Positions 1 to 10,613 of a DNA stretch of 64,000 nt are shown here, piece by piece (position 1 is the first letter of the stretch; each line of letters begins with the position of its first letter). This DNA is from Hyposmocoma kahamanoa. Its lineage: Eukaryota > Arthropoda > Insecta > Lepidoptera > Cosmopterigidae. The DNA lies in assembly GCF_003589595.1 (NCBI RefSeq), contig NW_020654748.1, positions 1,283,330 through 1,347,329 of the forward strand, given 5' to 3'. The notes under the pieces were generated by a model that saw only the letters and a list, made by a program, of their open reading frames with translations, was not told where the DNA came from and ran no database searches. The position numbers and the translations under genes are program-made.

Positions 1-308
1 TTATTTGAGTTTGAGTAAACCGAAGTAATTCACGACGGGGTCATAGATTGGCGTTTCTCAAGACACAACACGAAACCAATGCCTATGCGTTGCTAGAATA
101 CAGTTAATAAACCATTGCAACTTTTACAGGACATTATAATCAAGTTTACGAGAAGCGACGATGGAACAGGCCAATAATTAAGACGCATGCTTGATGGGAC
201 CAATTAACAGTTTTATGTCACTTAGATTAATTCATGTTGATTTATATATTTTAACACGTTATTTAGGTTGTGTTTCATGGAGCATGACGGTATGAATACG
301 ATCAATTC
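1..308. other. Unassigned AT-rich sequence
   Basis: No coding, RNA or repeat structure recognised. Confidence 0.3.
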
Positions 309-310
309 TA

Positions 311-873
311 GGGCGGACTAAAGCACATAAGTCAAAAAAGTGCTTCATTTTTTAATACCTAATTATATATTTCTTGTGTTATAAGAATTAATTATTAATT
401 TTGAAAAAGACGCGCTCATATCTCTAGACATCGCTCTAAGACCAATGAATTGGACTTAGAGCGATGCCACACGATGCATTGCGGCGGCGCGACGCCTGAG
501 TGGTACCGCTGCGGCATAGAAATATCCATGATATGCACCGGACTTGCAACCAACGAGACGAGGCGGTGAGGGTAGTACACGTTGCGACGTCGAGATCATT
601 TTACTCTTTACTTTATTTTTTATTAACAGACTGTATACCACTGTTCGCCAGACGGTCTTCCGTCGTCACCCGTCGCTACGATGTCGTAACAACGTTGCGG
701 CGCAACCTTACTGCGTCGCTGCAGCGGGGCGTCGCACCGCTCGTGTGTCGTCCGTCAACGCGGCGAAAGCTTACGCATCGTGTGGCCAGGCTCTTAAGTG
801 TTTTAGCGGGTAGATGTATTAATTTAAATAAATGATGTTGGATTTTGACTTATGTGCTTTAGCCCGCCGACCC
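311..873. mobile_element. TA-flanked MITE, 563 bp
   Basis: Terminal inverted repeats of about 30 bp (gggcggactaaagcacataa at the left, mirrored with a small insertion at the right) are flanked by TA at 309-310 and 874-875. Inside, 427-464 is a hairpin with a 12-bp stem (catcgctctaag), followed by a GC-rich middle. The open frames across 500-835 lie wholly within this element, share no family signature and are best read as chance. Confidence 0.78.
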
Positions 874-959
874 TAGAATTTTCAATGCAACATGGAAGCT
901 AATCTTGGTAGTCATAGCAAATGATCTTTATGTCAAATGAGTAACGTACAAACCAATTA

Positions 960-1178
960 AAAAACCGACCTCAAAAGTCTTTCATCCCCTAGTTTGCCAC
1001 CCTTAGAGGTGAAATATTTTCTTCAAATTTAAATGGAGCAACTTCTGAGGTATTCCCTTTCAACCAAGAATCATCAAAATCGATTCACAAAACGAAACCG
1101 GAGTTATCGCGTAACTTACACACAACAAAAAAGCGTACAGTCGAATTGAGAACCTCCTTTTTTGAAGTCGGTTAAAAA
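960..1178 (-). mobile_element. Family Z repeat, truncated copy
   Basis: It begins aaaccgacctcaaaagtc, jumps to the cacccttagaggtg block and ends ttttgaagtcggttaaaaa. It lacks roughly 200 bp present in the copy at 9975-10426. Confidence 0.72.
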
Positions 1179-2029
1179 CAGGCGTCTTACGGAGGAGTCT
1201 TGTTCTTTTCAGAGGTATTATTAGCATGGCCATATTATGCAAAAACACTTTTGAAACTCAAGGACTTAATTTAGTCGGTCACTCGATCAGTAAACAAAGT
1301 GATTAATAATAATTAATTAATTACACTCGAACTGATCTTTATTTTTAATATGATTTGCATTAATTTCGTATTAATTGTGCATCAAAATGTGATGATTTTT
1401 TATTTTAACGCGTTGTGAAGATTAATTAGTGAAAATAAACGTATAAATATATCTAGCAAAAATGCAAAACAACTCTGGATGTTAAGTGGGCTTTACGCAC
1501 ACATTTTACGTAGTGTATTGTCGTTACTCATGTGTGTGTGTATTTACTTACTTTCTCAAATTCGTGTCTTATAAAGAGTACTATATTGTATATATATAGT
1601 ACTACTATGTATATAGTACTATACTAATACTATACTATACTAATAATATACTACTATGTATATAGTACTAGATTCAGGAGATGGCAAAACTTTCTATTTA
1701 TTTTAATTTTCTTATCAAGGGTGTTAAGTTGAATGCAATAGTATAGTATTAATACTATAGAATAGCTTAAAGCTAGTGTCTAAATATGATCGAATGTGAT
1801 GTGAAATTAGCCTGCAAAATTTGAATATTCAATCCATTTTTTGCATTTCAGTAACTTTGTGGTTTACGAGTTTGAGAAAGTAAAGCGACGACTTGTTCTT
1901 TTCGTGAGTATTAGAATTACTTTAATAGTAATATTGAGTTTAATGAATTATTAATTAAAAAATTCTATTCGATGTGCTTGTTGCGGATCTTTTTTGGTTT
2001 TTAACGATTTTTTTGTCGTATTCTAAAAT
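1179..2029. other. AT-rich sequence with a TA/AGTACTA tandem tract
   Basis: 1576-1670 is a low-complexity tract built from tatagtactac and tatactaa units, probably a degenerate microsatellite. Otherwise nothing was recognised. Confidence 0.4.
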
Positions 2030-2460
2030 TACGATATTCATTAATTTTAATGAAATTACTCCTCTATTTTGTTATAATTATTAATACAAACATTGACTTA
2101 CAAATAAATGGACGACGGGTCTAATACAAAAACCACGAAAAAAACGTCCCAAGTCAACCTATTTAAACGTAGTGACATGTAAAGGAATATGAAAAAGCTA
2201 AAACGTTGAATTTAAATTGTAATGTCATCGCAGTACTGTCTAATTTTGCTTGCTTCGCTGTCAGTCGAACAAACGAAGACTAAAGCGTGAATGACGCTCT
2301 GTATACGATTTTAACGCCCTATAAGTTCGGACACTTTTTAGCGCGGACTCGACGTCCATATAATTGTAAGTCAATGAATACAAAGATTGTAACGCAAAGA
2401 GAAATTCCTTCGATGTGACTGGATTGTTTAGGAATTTTAGCTGTGGCGCCATCTGTCAAA
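2030..2460 (+). mobile_element. Family C repeat split by a MITE
   Basis: It matches other C copies at tgaaattactcctctatttt, ttattaatacaaagatt, aaattccttcga and tggcgccatct. The M8a element at 2091-2376 is inserted in the ttaatacaaa stretch. Removing the MITE and one target duplicate restores a continuous C sequence like that at 21770-21830. Confidence 0.6.
2091..2376 (+). mobile_element. M8a MITE, copy 1 (286 bp, 8-bp target duplication)
   Basis: Terminal inverted repeats start cattgacttacaa and end ttgtaagtcaatg, matching over about 24 bp with a few mismatches. Target duplication aatacaaa is perfect (2083-2090, 2377-2384). It has no coding capacity. An 8-bp duplication fits hAT-like or P-like transposases acting in trans, and the sequence does not tell which. 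Confidence 0.9.
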
Positions 2461-2499
2461 AACATATGAAAGTTTTTCTTCACTCAACCAGGTACCCTT

Positions 2500-2605
2500 C
2501 AAAACAAAATGTGCTGGAATTTTTCTTTGTGTTCCATTGACTTATAAGTCAATGTTGTGTTCGATCTTTCTATTTTAATTGTTATTGTTTTTGCTCAGAT
2601 GCACG
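2500..2605 (-). mobile_element. Family C fragment holding the 20-bp M8a remnant
   Basis: On the minus strand it reads caataacaattaaaatag, gatcgaacacaa, then (after the remnant) cacaaagaaaaattcc, the same order as at 21791-21814 and 53350-53380. Confidence 0.55.
2535..2554. mobile_element. 20-bp palindromic M8a remnant with intact target duplication
   Basis: The insert is cattgacttataagtcaatg, exactly two 10-bp M8a ends placed back to back. It is flanked by a perfect 8-bp duplication ttgtgttc (2527-2534 and 2555-2562). Removing the insert and one duplicate restores the family C sequence seen uninterrupted at 21791-21814. This therefore reads as a true insertion reduced to its termini, or inserted in that form. 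Confidence 0.85.
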
Positions 2606-2644
2606 TGTGTGTTTAATTTTTTTTGTGTTGTTTAACCATGTTTT

Positions 2645-2815
2645 TTACCGCACAATGTAGTACCCCCGCACAAGGGAAGCCCTGTATCGCTTACCATGGA
2701 CACACACAAAGATAACCATAAATTACACTCAAACTCACGAGGGAAATAAATGTAGACCATACAAATTTTTTTTCGCGGTCCCGGGAATCGAACCCGTTCG
2801 GCCAACATCATAAAC
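2645..2815 (-). mobile_element. Family A SINE, degraded copy
   Basis: The body blocks ccatggacacacacaaag and aaattacactcaaactcacg are present. The tRNA-like head is shortened: box B (gggaatcgaaccc on this strand) remains, but most of the DNA between box B and box A is deleted. Confidence 0.7.
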
Positions 2816-3063
2816 CCGTTTAATATGATTGTCTATTATTAATTTTCATTTTATTTTTATTCGTGTGATATTTTTGGTGTAACAAACAATTTTTATTTTT
2901 AGTTTACGGTGGCATTTAAAAGTAAATCTTCGCAATCTTTGACGTTCTCTGTGACTCGTTAAGACGTTGAAAGTTTTTGAAAAATACGTATATATAATAA
3001 CAGTAGAAGTTCGAATATCACGATCGGTGCAATCTAACCAAAACAACCAATACAAAAACGGTA

Positions 3064-3150
3064 TTACACGAAACCAAAGGGCCGGCAGCTACCTTGCCCA
3101 ACGCATTAGCATAGCCATACGAAGAGGGAACGCTGCCAGCATCTGCCAGC
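3064..3150 (+). pseudogene. LINE C-terminal scrap abutting a SINE
   Basis: The translation reads RAGSYLAQRISIAIRRGNAAS and then degrades. This matches the C-terminal segment of the LINE fragment at 51440-51615 (QRLSIAIQRGNAAS), a motif I associate with RTE-like insect LINE open reading frames. A family A SINE starts a few bases later. Confidence 0.6.
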
Positions 3151-3156
3151 TGCAAA

Positions 3157-3373
3157 CTGCCTCCGTAGCCAAACGGTTACCATGCCGGACTGCCATGCAG
3201 AGGTCCTGGGTTCGATTCCCAGGCCGGGAGAAATATGTGTATGGCCTACATTTATTTCTCTCGTGAGTTTGGGTGTAATTTGTGGTTGTCTATGTGTGTG
3301 TCCATGGCACCCGCGACACAGGATTTCCCTAGTGCGGGGCTATGTTGAGTGTGTGCGTTATTATTATTATCTT
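3157..3373 (+). mobile_element. Family A SINE
   Basis: The tRNA-like head has box A (tagccaaacgg, usual form tggccgaacgg) and box B (ggttcgattcc). The body follows with tacatttatttctctcgtg and gtctatgtgtgtgtccatgg, then gcgttattattatt as tail. Its internal polymerase III promoter is the expected transcription signal. Mobilisation would need a LINE partner that I could not identify by shared 3' end. Confidence 0.85.
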
Positions 3374-3374
3374 G

Positions 3375-3960
3375 GGCACCTTGCCGCGGCGACTCAATCG
3401 TATACCATACCTGTATCTTTCAACTTATTGTATAATAAAGTAAAACGGTATAGTATATATTAAAAATATATATATTGAGTATGGTTAACTCATCGGTGTC
3501 GAAATAGTCACCATAATCCTTGTAATCTCAGCTTACAAACCCGGTGACGTATAGCCCATTGTAACTCTGCCTGCGCTCGCGCCGCGCCCTAAAGCTATTA
3601 TAGAAACTTTTAACATATTTGCATATGTTATTAGATGGTGTAATCGATGGTGAATTTAACGAAGCGCTAAAATTATCAGTACTATTATTCAGTGTAATAT
3701 CAGAATAATAAAAACATTGAAATGGTAAGGGAAAGTAATGCCAAATATTATAGTGCGATCGTTAGTTGAAAGGGCGCATGTGACAAAACCTCAAAAACGA
3801 GAAAGTAACGTTATATTAAAAAATATCTACTTCTCACTTCTAAATTCATACCTTATCCTACTATGAAAAAACAAAAGTAGTGACAGATGGGCCTTTTCTA
3901 CTTATAACGGCAGGATACACAACAAATTTTTTGAAAAAATGTTTCGAGTAACGACGGCAG
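3375..3960. other. Unassigned sequence
   Basis: AT-rich with no supported feature. Confidence 0.3.
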
Positions 3961-3963
3961 TTT

Positions 3964-4182
3964 TATTTTTATTCTAACTGACGGGACGAACAAGTCGTGC
4001 GCCTGGTGGTAAGCGACACACCTGTGCGTAACACTTGCAGTGCTACTCAGAGCTTTAAATCGCAAAGATCTAAGTGGCACTACCATTGCGCCCGTCACCC
4101 TGAGTGCTTGGCGGCAGAAACAAGTAAGCTGGCAGTACTTCCATGAAAGAACTCTTTCGCAAGGTGCTCTACTGCAACTAAA
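3964..4182 (-). mobile_element. Family B repeat, internally deleted
   Basis: It has the tail end (gacgggacgaacaagtcg) and hairpin core and then jumps to the 5' part (cttggcggcagaaac), missing about 80 bp between. Confidence 0.75.
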
Positions 4183-4199
4183 TTATAGGTACTCTATGC

Positions 4200-5425
4200 T
4201 TCACATTTAAAATTTGAATTCTACTCAATGCCACGTGCGTCAACAACGATTTGAACTTCAAATAATTAGTCAATTCATTCGGCAGATGTTATATATTTTG
4301 TTTATTCATAATATAACGTTAGACCTTTACTCAGACAATAACATTTTAACGTTGACAGGTACATATATTTTGAATTTATGTTTGTTTGTAGGCAGTAATA
4401 AAAGCAATATCACCCAAAAATTGACAGTGCAAAACTAGCAATCTACGATCGCTACTTAACTTACAACAACCAGTAACTGCTTCAGACATTTGCTACAGAA
4501 GTGTTTATTCTACGGTCTTTAGTGTATACCAAATGTCATAAAAGTGTTACATAGCACAATTTTGGACAAAACTTTGATGATGTGGGTAATTAAAAAATGC
4601 TTTTACACTTTATGAACGAAATTAATGTAATAATGAACTAATTCTTAACAAAATTGACTCTCTGCTGCCCCCGCGGCGCGCGGCGGAGAGGTATCCTAGG
4701 AAGATTAAAAATAAAAGAAACTAAAAGCGAATTTGTTTGCATTTCGGAACATGTTTTAGGTCAAATTTATTATTAGATTTTGTTTGAAGTCTAAGTGGAA
4801 GTCTTGCTATTATATGGCTTGAGTCAAAATAAATAGTGTAAGAAGATTAAGTTTTTATAGGCACCCACCTTTAGTATTTGCATGACCTGTGGTGTATAAT
4901 TGTTATTTAAAATGATAGAGGTAATGATTGTTGTGAAAAATGAAATTATAGAAAGCAAGTTTATATTAAATAAAAATTATTAAGCTATTAAGCGATAGGA
5001 TAATAATATTAATATGATACATTAGACACATCAATAACACATCTAATGTTTTCAGTAAAATATCACATCTTACAGAATAATAACACGAGAATGTAAACTA
5101 TGTATCATCATTCCAATCTTTTATGTACCATTTTATTGTATATTCAAGATCAAGATCAAGGCGGAATTCATTTCTCGAGCGCTGTTTGCGTTATACGGAA
5201 AATTTACATAATTTTACGCAACATTAACTCAGGTAGAAGCTATCGCTACAAATCCTTTGGTTATTCCATTCGACGTAAAGTGTGAATTTGTATTGTAACT
5301 TGAAAATGAAGTGCGTACATTAAGAACAAGGCACTTCAATTCCTGGGCTTTACAACATGTTGCACTAAGGGTTTCAAACAGCCTAAAAGTTTCATGACTA
5401 TATTTGCGCCTGATAGTAAGTAAAT
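4200..5425. other. Mostly unassigned; small LINE-tail-like piece
   Basis: 4665-4705 (gcccccgcggcgcg, ggagaggtatcctaggaaga) resembles the end of the tail at 49575-49612. The rest is AT-rich without recognisable structure. Confidence 0.35.
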
Positions 5426-5559
5426 ATAAATATCGACTCCTCGTACGTAATCTATCGTAAGCCACAAAAATAGGTATATTTTTTTTATAAATCACATTAT
5501 TTTTAAGTAACCCTATTTTATACTTAGCTATAATATTGTATAGCACGAAAAATAGCGAG

Positions 5560-5960
5560 TATATTATAATTATTAATTAATATTTTACAATTATTTTTTG
5601 TGATATTACTCCTCTAGTTTGTTACAATTATTAATACATCACAAAAAATAATTGAATATCATTGTGGCGAAACATCTTGACATTCAATAAAACACTTGGT
5701 TATAGTGAATAGCGACATCTCTAGCCAAGGTTGGTAACTCTAAAGGTGTCTAACCGGGTGACGAAATAATTTCATAGATTTCTCATAGATGGCGCCACGG
5801 CTAAAAAGTCGTTAAGACCAGATACAGAGATCCGACAAACAAGCACAGGGAAAAAATCGTGAGGTCCGCTGGTTCGTTTCTTGGCTTAGTTGGCATAGCA
5901 TCTGGCACGGTTTGCTAGAAGACGTCGGTGTCGAATCCGGCTGGCTCGAAGGATTTTTTT
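5560..5960 (+). mobile_element. Family C repeat with tRNA-like block
   Basis: The segment 5883-5945 reads cttagttggcatagcatctg and later gtgtcgaatccgg, resembling box A and box B of a tRNA. The AT-rich part carries ggcgccacggctaaaaag. Family C may therefore be a tRNA-derived SINE, though the match is imperfect. Confidence 0.55.
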
Positions 5961-5961
5961 A

Positions 5962-6203
5962 TAAGCTACACGCGTGTCCATAACAATTGCAGTGTCCTCA
6001 GAGCTTTAAATCGCAAAGATCTGAGGGGCACTGCCACTGTGCCCGTCACCCTGTGACATTAGTTGACAAGTCCCATATGCCAGTAATTTCACCAGCACCC
6101 TTCAAAACCGGACACAGTAATACTGACATTACTGCTTGGCGGCAGAAACAGGTAAGGTACTTTCCTGAACGAACTCTTTCAGAAAGAGCTCTACCGTAGC
6201 TAA
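5962..6203 (-). mobile_element. Family B repeat fused to family C
   Basis: The hairpin core and 5' part are present. The 3' tail is replaced by the C junction at agcttataaaaaa (minus strand). Confidence 0.75.
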
Positions 6204-6208
6204 AACTA

Positions 6209-6960
6209 TCTTATTTATTTATTTATTTATTATTAATTAAAAGTAAATACAAATAAAAACTTAACTTTAACGGTGTAGCAAAAACCAATTTAGGTTTGTC
6301 CGTACACCGGTGTTCACCGTCTAGGCTTTACAAATTAACAATTATATATTAACTAAATGTAAACATACTTAACAAAGAATTACTTGTAAACAAATGTATA
6401 AATAAAAATGGAATGTTACTAGTACTAAATAGAATACAATTAACAAATAAAAGAAAATTGTGGGTAAGCATGAAACTCATCAGCTTCACAGTGCATGATA
6501 GTAAATGTGTCCATGGGGCCGTAATACACGGATGGATTTTTTTTACAATAGTATTTTAATTTAATATTTCAAACTTATCAATTGATTTAGTATTCTAATG
6601 TAAAATATTGTTTTAATTTACGTTTAATGTTAGCTTTCGTTATTTCACTTCTAAGTTGTTCAGGCAATTCATTAATTAATGTTGGTATTTGAAATTGTAG
6701 TGATTGTTTTCCGTATAGGTTGTTATAATTCGGTTTTATTTATAAATCTATTATAGCTTTGTCCGTACCATTCTCGAATGTGTACGTGATCCTCTAGAAT
6801 AGTATAGAAAGCGTTCAGGTAAGAGTTCAGGCAAGGATGCTCGGTTACAAATGTGGTTATGGTCGCAGCCTCGTTGGCTATAGTGAGAGGTGTGATGAAT
6901 TTAAAATGACCTCCTTGCTTGTTCGCCGTAAAGGACGGGACCTTTAGGAAGATTTTTCAT
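6209..6960 (-). pseudogene. LINE 3' end: reverse transcriptase C-terminus, 3'UTR and tail
   Basis: On the minus strand 6715-6587 translates as LYGKQSLQFQIPTLINELP, then EQLRSEITKANIKRKLKQY, then FTLEY and a stop. This is the typical C-terminus of CR1/Jockey-type LINEs (a 'LW..LP..IR....FK..LK' pattern). The 3' untranslated region follows down to an (AATA)n tail at 6209-6230. Higher coordinates to about 6960 continue coding-like in shifted frames with stops. This is a dead 5'-truncated insertion located in the spacer of the inverted duplication. Confidence 0.7.
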
Positions 6961-7082
6961 GGCGAGATTGCCTCTTCTTACCTTTTAAGTAAAATAAATA
7001 TCTATGCGTTGCGTAATCTAATCTAATTTAACTTGTAAATGGATTGATGCAGTATCATATTCTGATCGTTCCAAGAGCCCTT

Positions 7083-7415
7083 GCACACGGCGTATTTTAA
7101 ACGCGCCTTAAACACGCGTAATTAATTTTATTTAGTTTTCTTTTTAGTTATTCATTTTCTGTTTGTTTTAATTTAGTTTGTTTTAGTTTTAATTTAGTTC
7201 TGTTTTATTATTTTTTTTTTTTTTACTTTTTATTTTTTACTGGGTATTATTGTGTTGTGGTGTTATGTAATAAATGTATTCTATTCTATTATATTCCAAT
7301 TTGCGCGTATTCGCACCGCAAACGCGCTGTAGTGAATCGATTCAAACGTGCGCAAACATCGCGTTGCAAGCAAGAAGCATGAATAGCATTTGGTGTAGTT
7401 GCTTCATTTTAATTT
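7083..7415. mobile_element. Partial MITE of the acacggcgt family, with a tail-like insertion
   Basis: The left end cacacggcgtattttaaacg and the distal block gttgcaagcaagaagc match the element at 15083-15341. Between them 7130-7300 is T-rich and ends in a (TTCTA)n-like tail, probably another retroposon inserted. Confidence 0.5.
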
Positions 7416-7420
7416 CATAA

Positions 7421-7648
7421 CTGCCTCCGTGGCCGAACGGTTACCATGCCGGACTGCCACGCGGAAGTCCCAGGTTCGATTCCCGGGTCGGGAGAAATAT
7501 TTGTATGGCCTACATTTATTTCTCTCGTGAGTTTGGGTGTAATTTGTGGTTGTCTATGTGTGTGTCCATGGCACCCGCGACACAGGGTTTCCCTAGTGCG
7601 GGGCTATGTTGAGTGTGTGCGTTATTAGTGTGTGCGTTATTATTAATC
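7421..7648 (+). mobile_element. Family A SINE, good copy
   Basis: Box A tggccgaacgg and box B ggttcgattcc are both intact. It ends gcgttattag followed by a short repeated tgtgtgcgttattatt. Confidence 0.88.
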
Positions 7649-7649
7649 C

Positions 7650-8060
7650 CCGAATACCTAGCAAAACATTTTACTTACACACGTAAATGAATAACACTTC
7701 CTTTTATAATCCCTTGATAAGAATGTGGCTTTACAACGAGATGTCTATGAAAAAATCTTATGTATATTCATTAAGTAAATAAAATTATCAGCTAAATATG
7801 AACAGTAATCACATCTTTCTTGTTATTTTGCAATGATCAAGATAAGTAGGATTGCAATCTAGTACAGAACTAACATCATATTATACTTTTATCGATGTAA
7901 TTTGATTGTTATCTATTTTGTTGTCCATATAATAAATAAGTAAAAGTATTATTTAAAAATATTTGTACACTTAAGCGCTCTTTTTGACAGCGTCGGTAGC
8001 CCAATGTTTTGAGATCTCAATTACATAGTGTCTCAGCGTGCGTTTTTATCACAACCTTAT
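7650..8060. other. Unassigned AT-rich sequence
   Basis: Nothing recognised. Confidence 0.3.
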
Positions 8061-8067
8061 TGTATAG

Positions 8068-8282
8068 TCTTTAGAACTCCTTGTGAAAGAGATCATTTAG
8101 GGAGTTAGCATTACTACATTACTGTTTCAAAGGGCAATGGTGTTGGTGACACTACAGGCACATTGGACTTGTCAACATTATGTCTCAGGGTGACGGGCGC
8201 AATGGCAGTGCCCCTCCGATCTTTACGATTTAAAGCTCTGAAGACACTGCAATTGTCATGGATAGGCGTGTAGCTTACAAAA
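8068..8282 (+). mobile_element. Family B repeat fused to family C
   Basis: It has the same B-to-C junction as the copy at 5962-6203, but with its own deletions in the 5' part. Confidence 0.72.
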
Positions 8283-8660
8283 AATTCCTGCGATCCAGCC
8301 GGATTCGACACCGACGTCTTCTAGCAAACCGTGCCAGATGCTATGCCAACTAAGCCAAGAAACGAACCAGCGGACCTCACGATTTTTTCCATGTGCTTGT
8401 TTGTCGGATCTTTTAGCCGTGGCGCCATCTATGAGAAATCTATGAAATTATTTCGTCACCCGGTTAGACACCTTTAGAGTTACCAGGCTTGGCTAGAGAT
8501 GTCGCTATTCACTATTACTAAGTGTTTTATTGAATATCAAGATGTTTCGCCACAATGATGTTCAATATTTTTTTGTGATGTATTAATAATTGTAACAAAC
8601 TAGAGGAGTAATATCACAAAAAATAATTGTAAAATATTAATTAATAATTATAATATACTC
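8283..8660 (-). mobile_element. Family C repeat, inverted copy
   Basis: Near-identical inverted partner of 5560-5960. Confidence 0.6.
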
Positions 8661-8789
8661 GTTATTTTTCGTGCTCTACAATATTATAGCTAAGTATAAA
8701 ATAGGGCTACTTAAAAATAATGTGATTTATAAAAAAAATATACCTATTTTTGTGGCTTACGATAGATTACGTACGAGGAGTCGATATTA

Positions 8790-9170
8790 TATGTGTGTAT
8801 AACGCTCATGCTTCACCAATCATAATCCATTTGAATGAAAGCGAATGACGAGGACGAATAGAATCAAGATTACGGTCAAATCGCTTCAATTGCGTAACAA
8901 ACCGGCTGGGTAGAATCTTGAGAAAAGACCCACAAAAATAAGATATTATTTTCAATTAGATGCGTCTGTTTTTACTATCAATATATGTTCAAAATTACAA
9001 TGACAAAAACAATATATATTTCGGAAGATAAAAATTTAGTACTGTTTGAAAACTGTTCTCCCTATGCTGTAGTAACCTCTTAAGAATGAATCACTCAGAA
9101 TGTACGTAATTTGGTTCAAAATTATTCTCTACCAAATTCGATGTAAAATAAATATCAACAAATAGAAACA
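8790..9170. other. Unassigned sequence
   Basis: AT-rich with no supported feature. Confidence 0.3.
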
Positions 9171-9177
9171 TTTACTA

Positions 9178-9390
9178 GCAGTCGAGCTCATTGTGAAAGA
9201 GTTCGTCCAGGATAGTAATGCCACCTTACCTATTTCTGCCGTCTAGCGGGTAAGGGTGCTGGTGAAATTACAGGCACATGAGACTTGTCAACTTATGTCT
9301 CGGGGGTGCCAGGGACAGTGAAAGTGCCCCTCTGATCTTTGCGATTTAAAGATCTGAGTGGCATCATCAGGCGCGTGATCTTGTATTAAA
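9178..9390 (+). mobile_element. Family B repeat
   Basis: Full 5' start (agcagtcgagctcattgtg). Internal deletion after gccgtctagcggg and loss of part of the 3' end. Confidence 0.75.
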
Positions 9391-9423
9391 CTACAAACTA
9401 TACGAACTATTGAACTATTTTTT

Positions 9424-9630
9424 TTTAACGCACACACTCAACGCAGCCCCGCACTAGGGAAAACCTGTGTCGCGGGTGCAATGGACACACACATAGACAA
9501 CCACAAATTACACTCAAACTCTCGAGAGAAATAAATGTCGGCTATACACATATTTCTCCCGGCCTGGGAATCGAACCTGGGACCTCTGCGTGGCAGTCCG
9601 GCCTAATAACCGTTCGGCCACGGAGACAGT
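9424..9630 (-). mobile_element. Family A SINE
   Basis: Complete body. The head has box B intact but box A altered by an inserted triplet (cctaataacc). Confidence 0.85.
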
Positions 9631-9733
9631 TAAATTATTAGATGAATTATTAAGAAAAAAACATATGATTTTACAAACCTCTAGACTTTTTTACAGTTAC
9701 CACAATTTCAAGTTTCTGATAATACTAATGAAG

Positions 9734-9905
9734 AGGTGGTAGCCTATTGGTTTGACCTAACGTCTCTCAACCAGAGGCTGTGGGTTCGTATCCGGGTTCG
9801 CACGTCTGAGTTTTCGAATTTTAATTTAATTTTAAATTTAATACGAGATTTGCGGTGACGGAAAATATCGTAGGGAAACCGGCACGTCGAAGAAGGTTCA
9901 CAACC
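9734..9905 (+). mobile_element. Family D SINE
   Basis: The head reads gtggtagcctattgg, with gggttcgtatccggg as the box B region. The body carries gaaaatatcgtagggaaacc. Confidence 0.7.
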
Positions 9906-9974
9906 ATTTGATCTAGTTTTTGAAGTCAAATGAAATGAAATGACGTTTATTGCAACCAATAATCTCAGTACAGA

Positions 9975-10426
9975 GTCCTAAAAAAACCGACCTCAAAAGT
10001 ATGTGGAATTACAGTTTTTTTGAAGTCGGTTACCGGAAAGTGCGCAAACCCGGATTCATCCCCTAGTTCGCCATTATACGGGACTTGACACAGGAGATAA
10101 TAAAAATCGGTTCTCATTGCTCAAAGTATATTGAGAGAAAAACGCCTTGAATTGGAGAATAGCAAAATCAACTAATAAAATAATTGTTCCTTATAATAAA
10201 ATTTAGGCGCTATTTGTAAAAATGAATCTTCATGCGTGAACGAACAGCCACCCTTAGAGGTGGATGATTTTCTTCAAAATTAAATGGGACCACTGGTACC
10301 CTCTTTCCAACCAAAAACAAAATCATCAAAATCCGTTCGCAAATACCGGAGTTATCGCGTAACATACATAAAAAAAAACATACAATGGAATTGAGACCTC
10401 CTCCTTTTTTGAAGTCGGTTAAAAAC
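9975..10426 (+). mobile_element. Family Z repeat, best copy
   Basis: About 450 bp from aaaaccgacctcaaaagt to ttttgaagtcggtt. It carries the blocks gggacttgaca, cacccttagaggtgg and ggagttatcgcgtaac shared by all Z copies. Near-symmetric ends and no coding capacity suggest a MITE-like element. I recall this sequence as widespread in Lepidoptera, but that is memory and not a search. Confidence 0.78.
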
Positions 10427-10613
10427 AGTTGTTACATGAAATTTTAGAACCACATGTCAGGGCACTGCAAAATATACTTTAATCTAATTGGCTTTATATA
10501 GTATTATGAGCCCTTAAAAATCTATTTCCAATAATTTACATTATGTGTGTTATAAAATTACTTTGTTACGAACAGGGTACTTGATGTGTGCGTAGGTTAA
10601 ACACAATGAGATC

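Larger units (their letters stand above)
5428..6203 (+). repeat. Left arm of a large inverted duplication
   Basis: The arm runs from tatcgactcctcgtacg through a family C block to a family B copy and is repeated inverted at 8068-8788. Identity is very high across the C part, apart from a roughly 20-bp indel near 5812, and lower across the B part. The junction of B and C is the same in both arms. Confidence 0.85.
8068..8788 (-). repeat. Right arm of the large inverted duplication
   Basis: This is the inverted partner of 5428-6203. The spacer (6204-8067) holds a LINE end, a MITE fragment and a family A SINE. Confidence 0.85.

Noticed and set aside
500..835. Overlapping open frames of 111 and 89 codons
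   Set aside because: They lie wholly inside the TA-flanked MITE at 311-873, are Arg/Val-rich from the GC-rich core and show no family signature.
1576..1670. CRISPR-like short repeats
   Set aside because: The units are irregular TA-rich microsatellite motifs without uniform repeats or unique spacers, in a eukaryotic genome.
3157..3373. tRNA gene calls from the cloverleaf-like heads of family A, C and D repeats
   Set aside because: Box A and box B are present but stems are imperfect and each is fused to a repeated body, so these are SINE heads and not functional tRNA genes.
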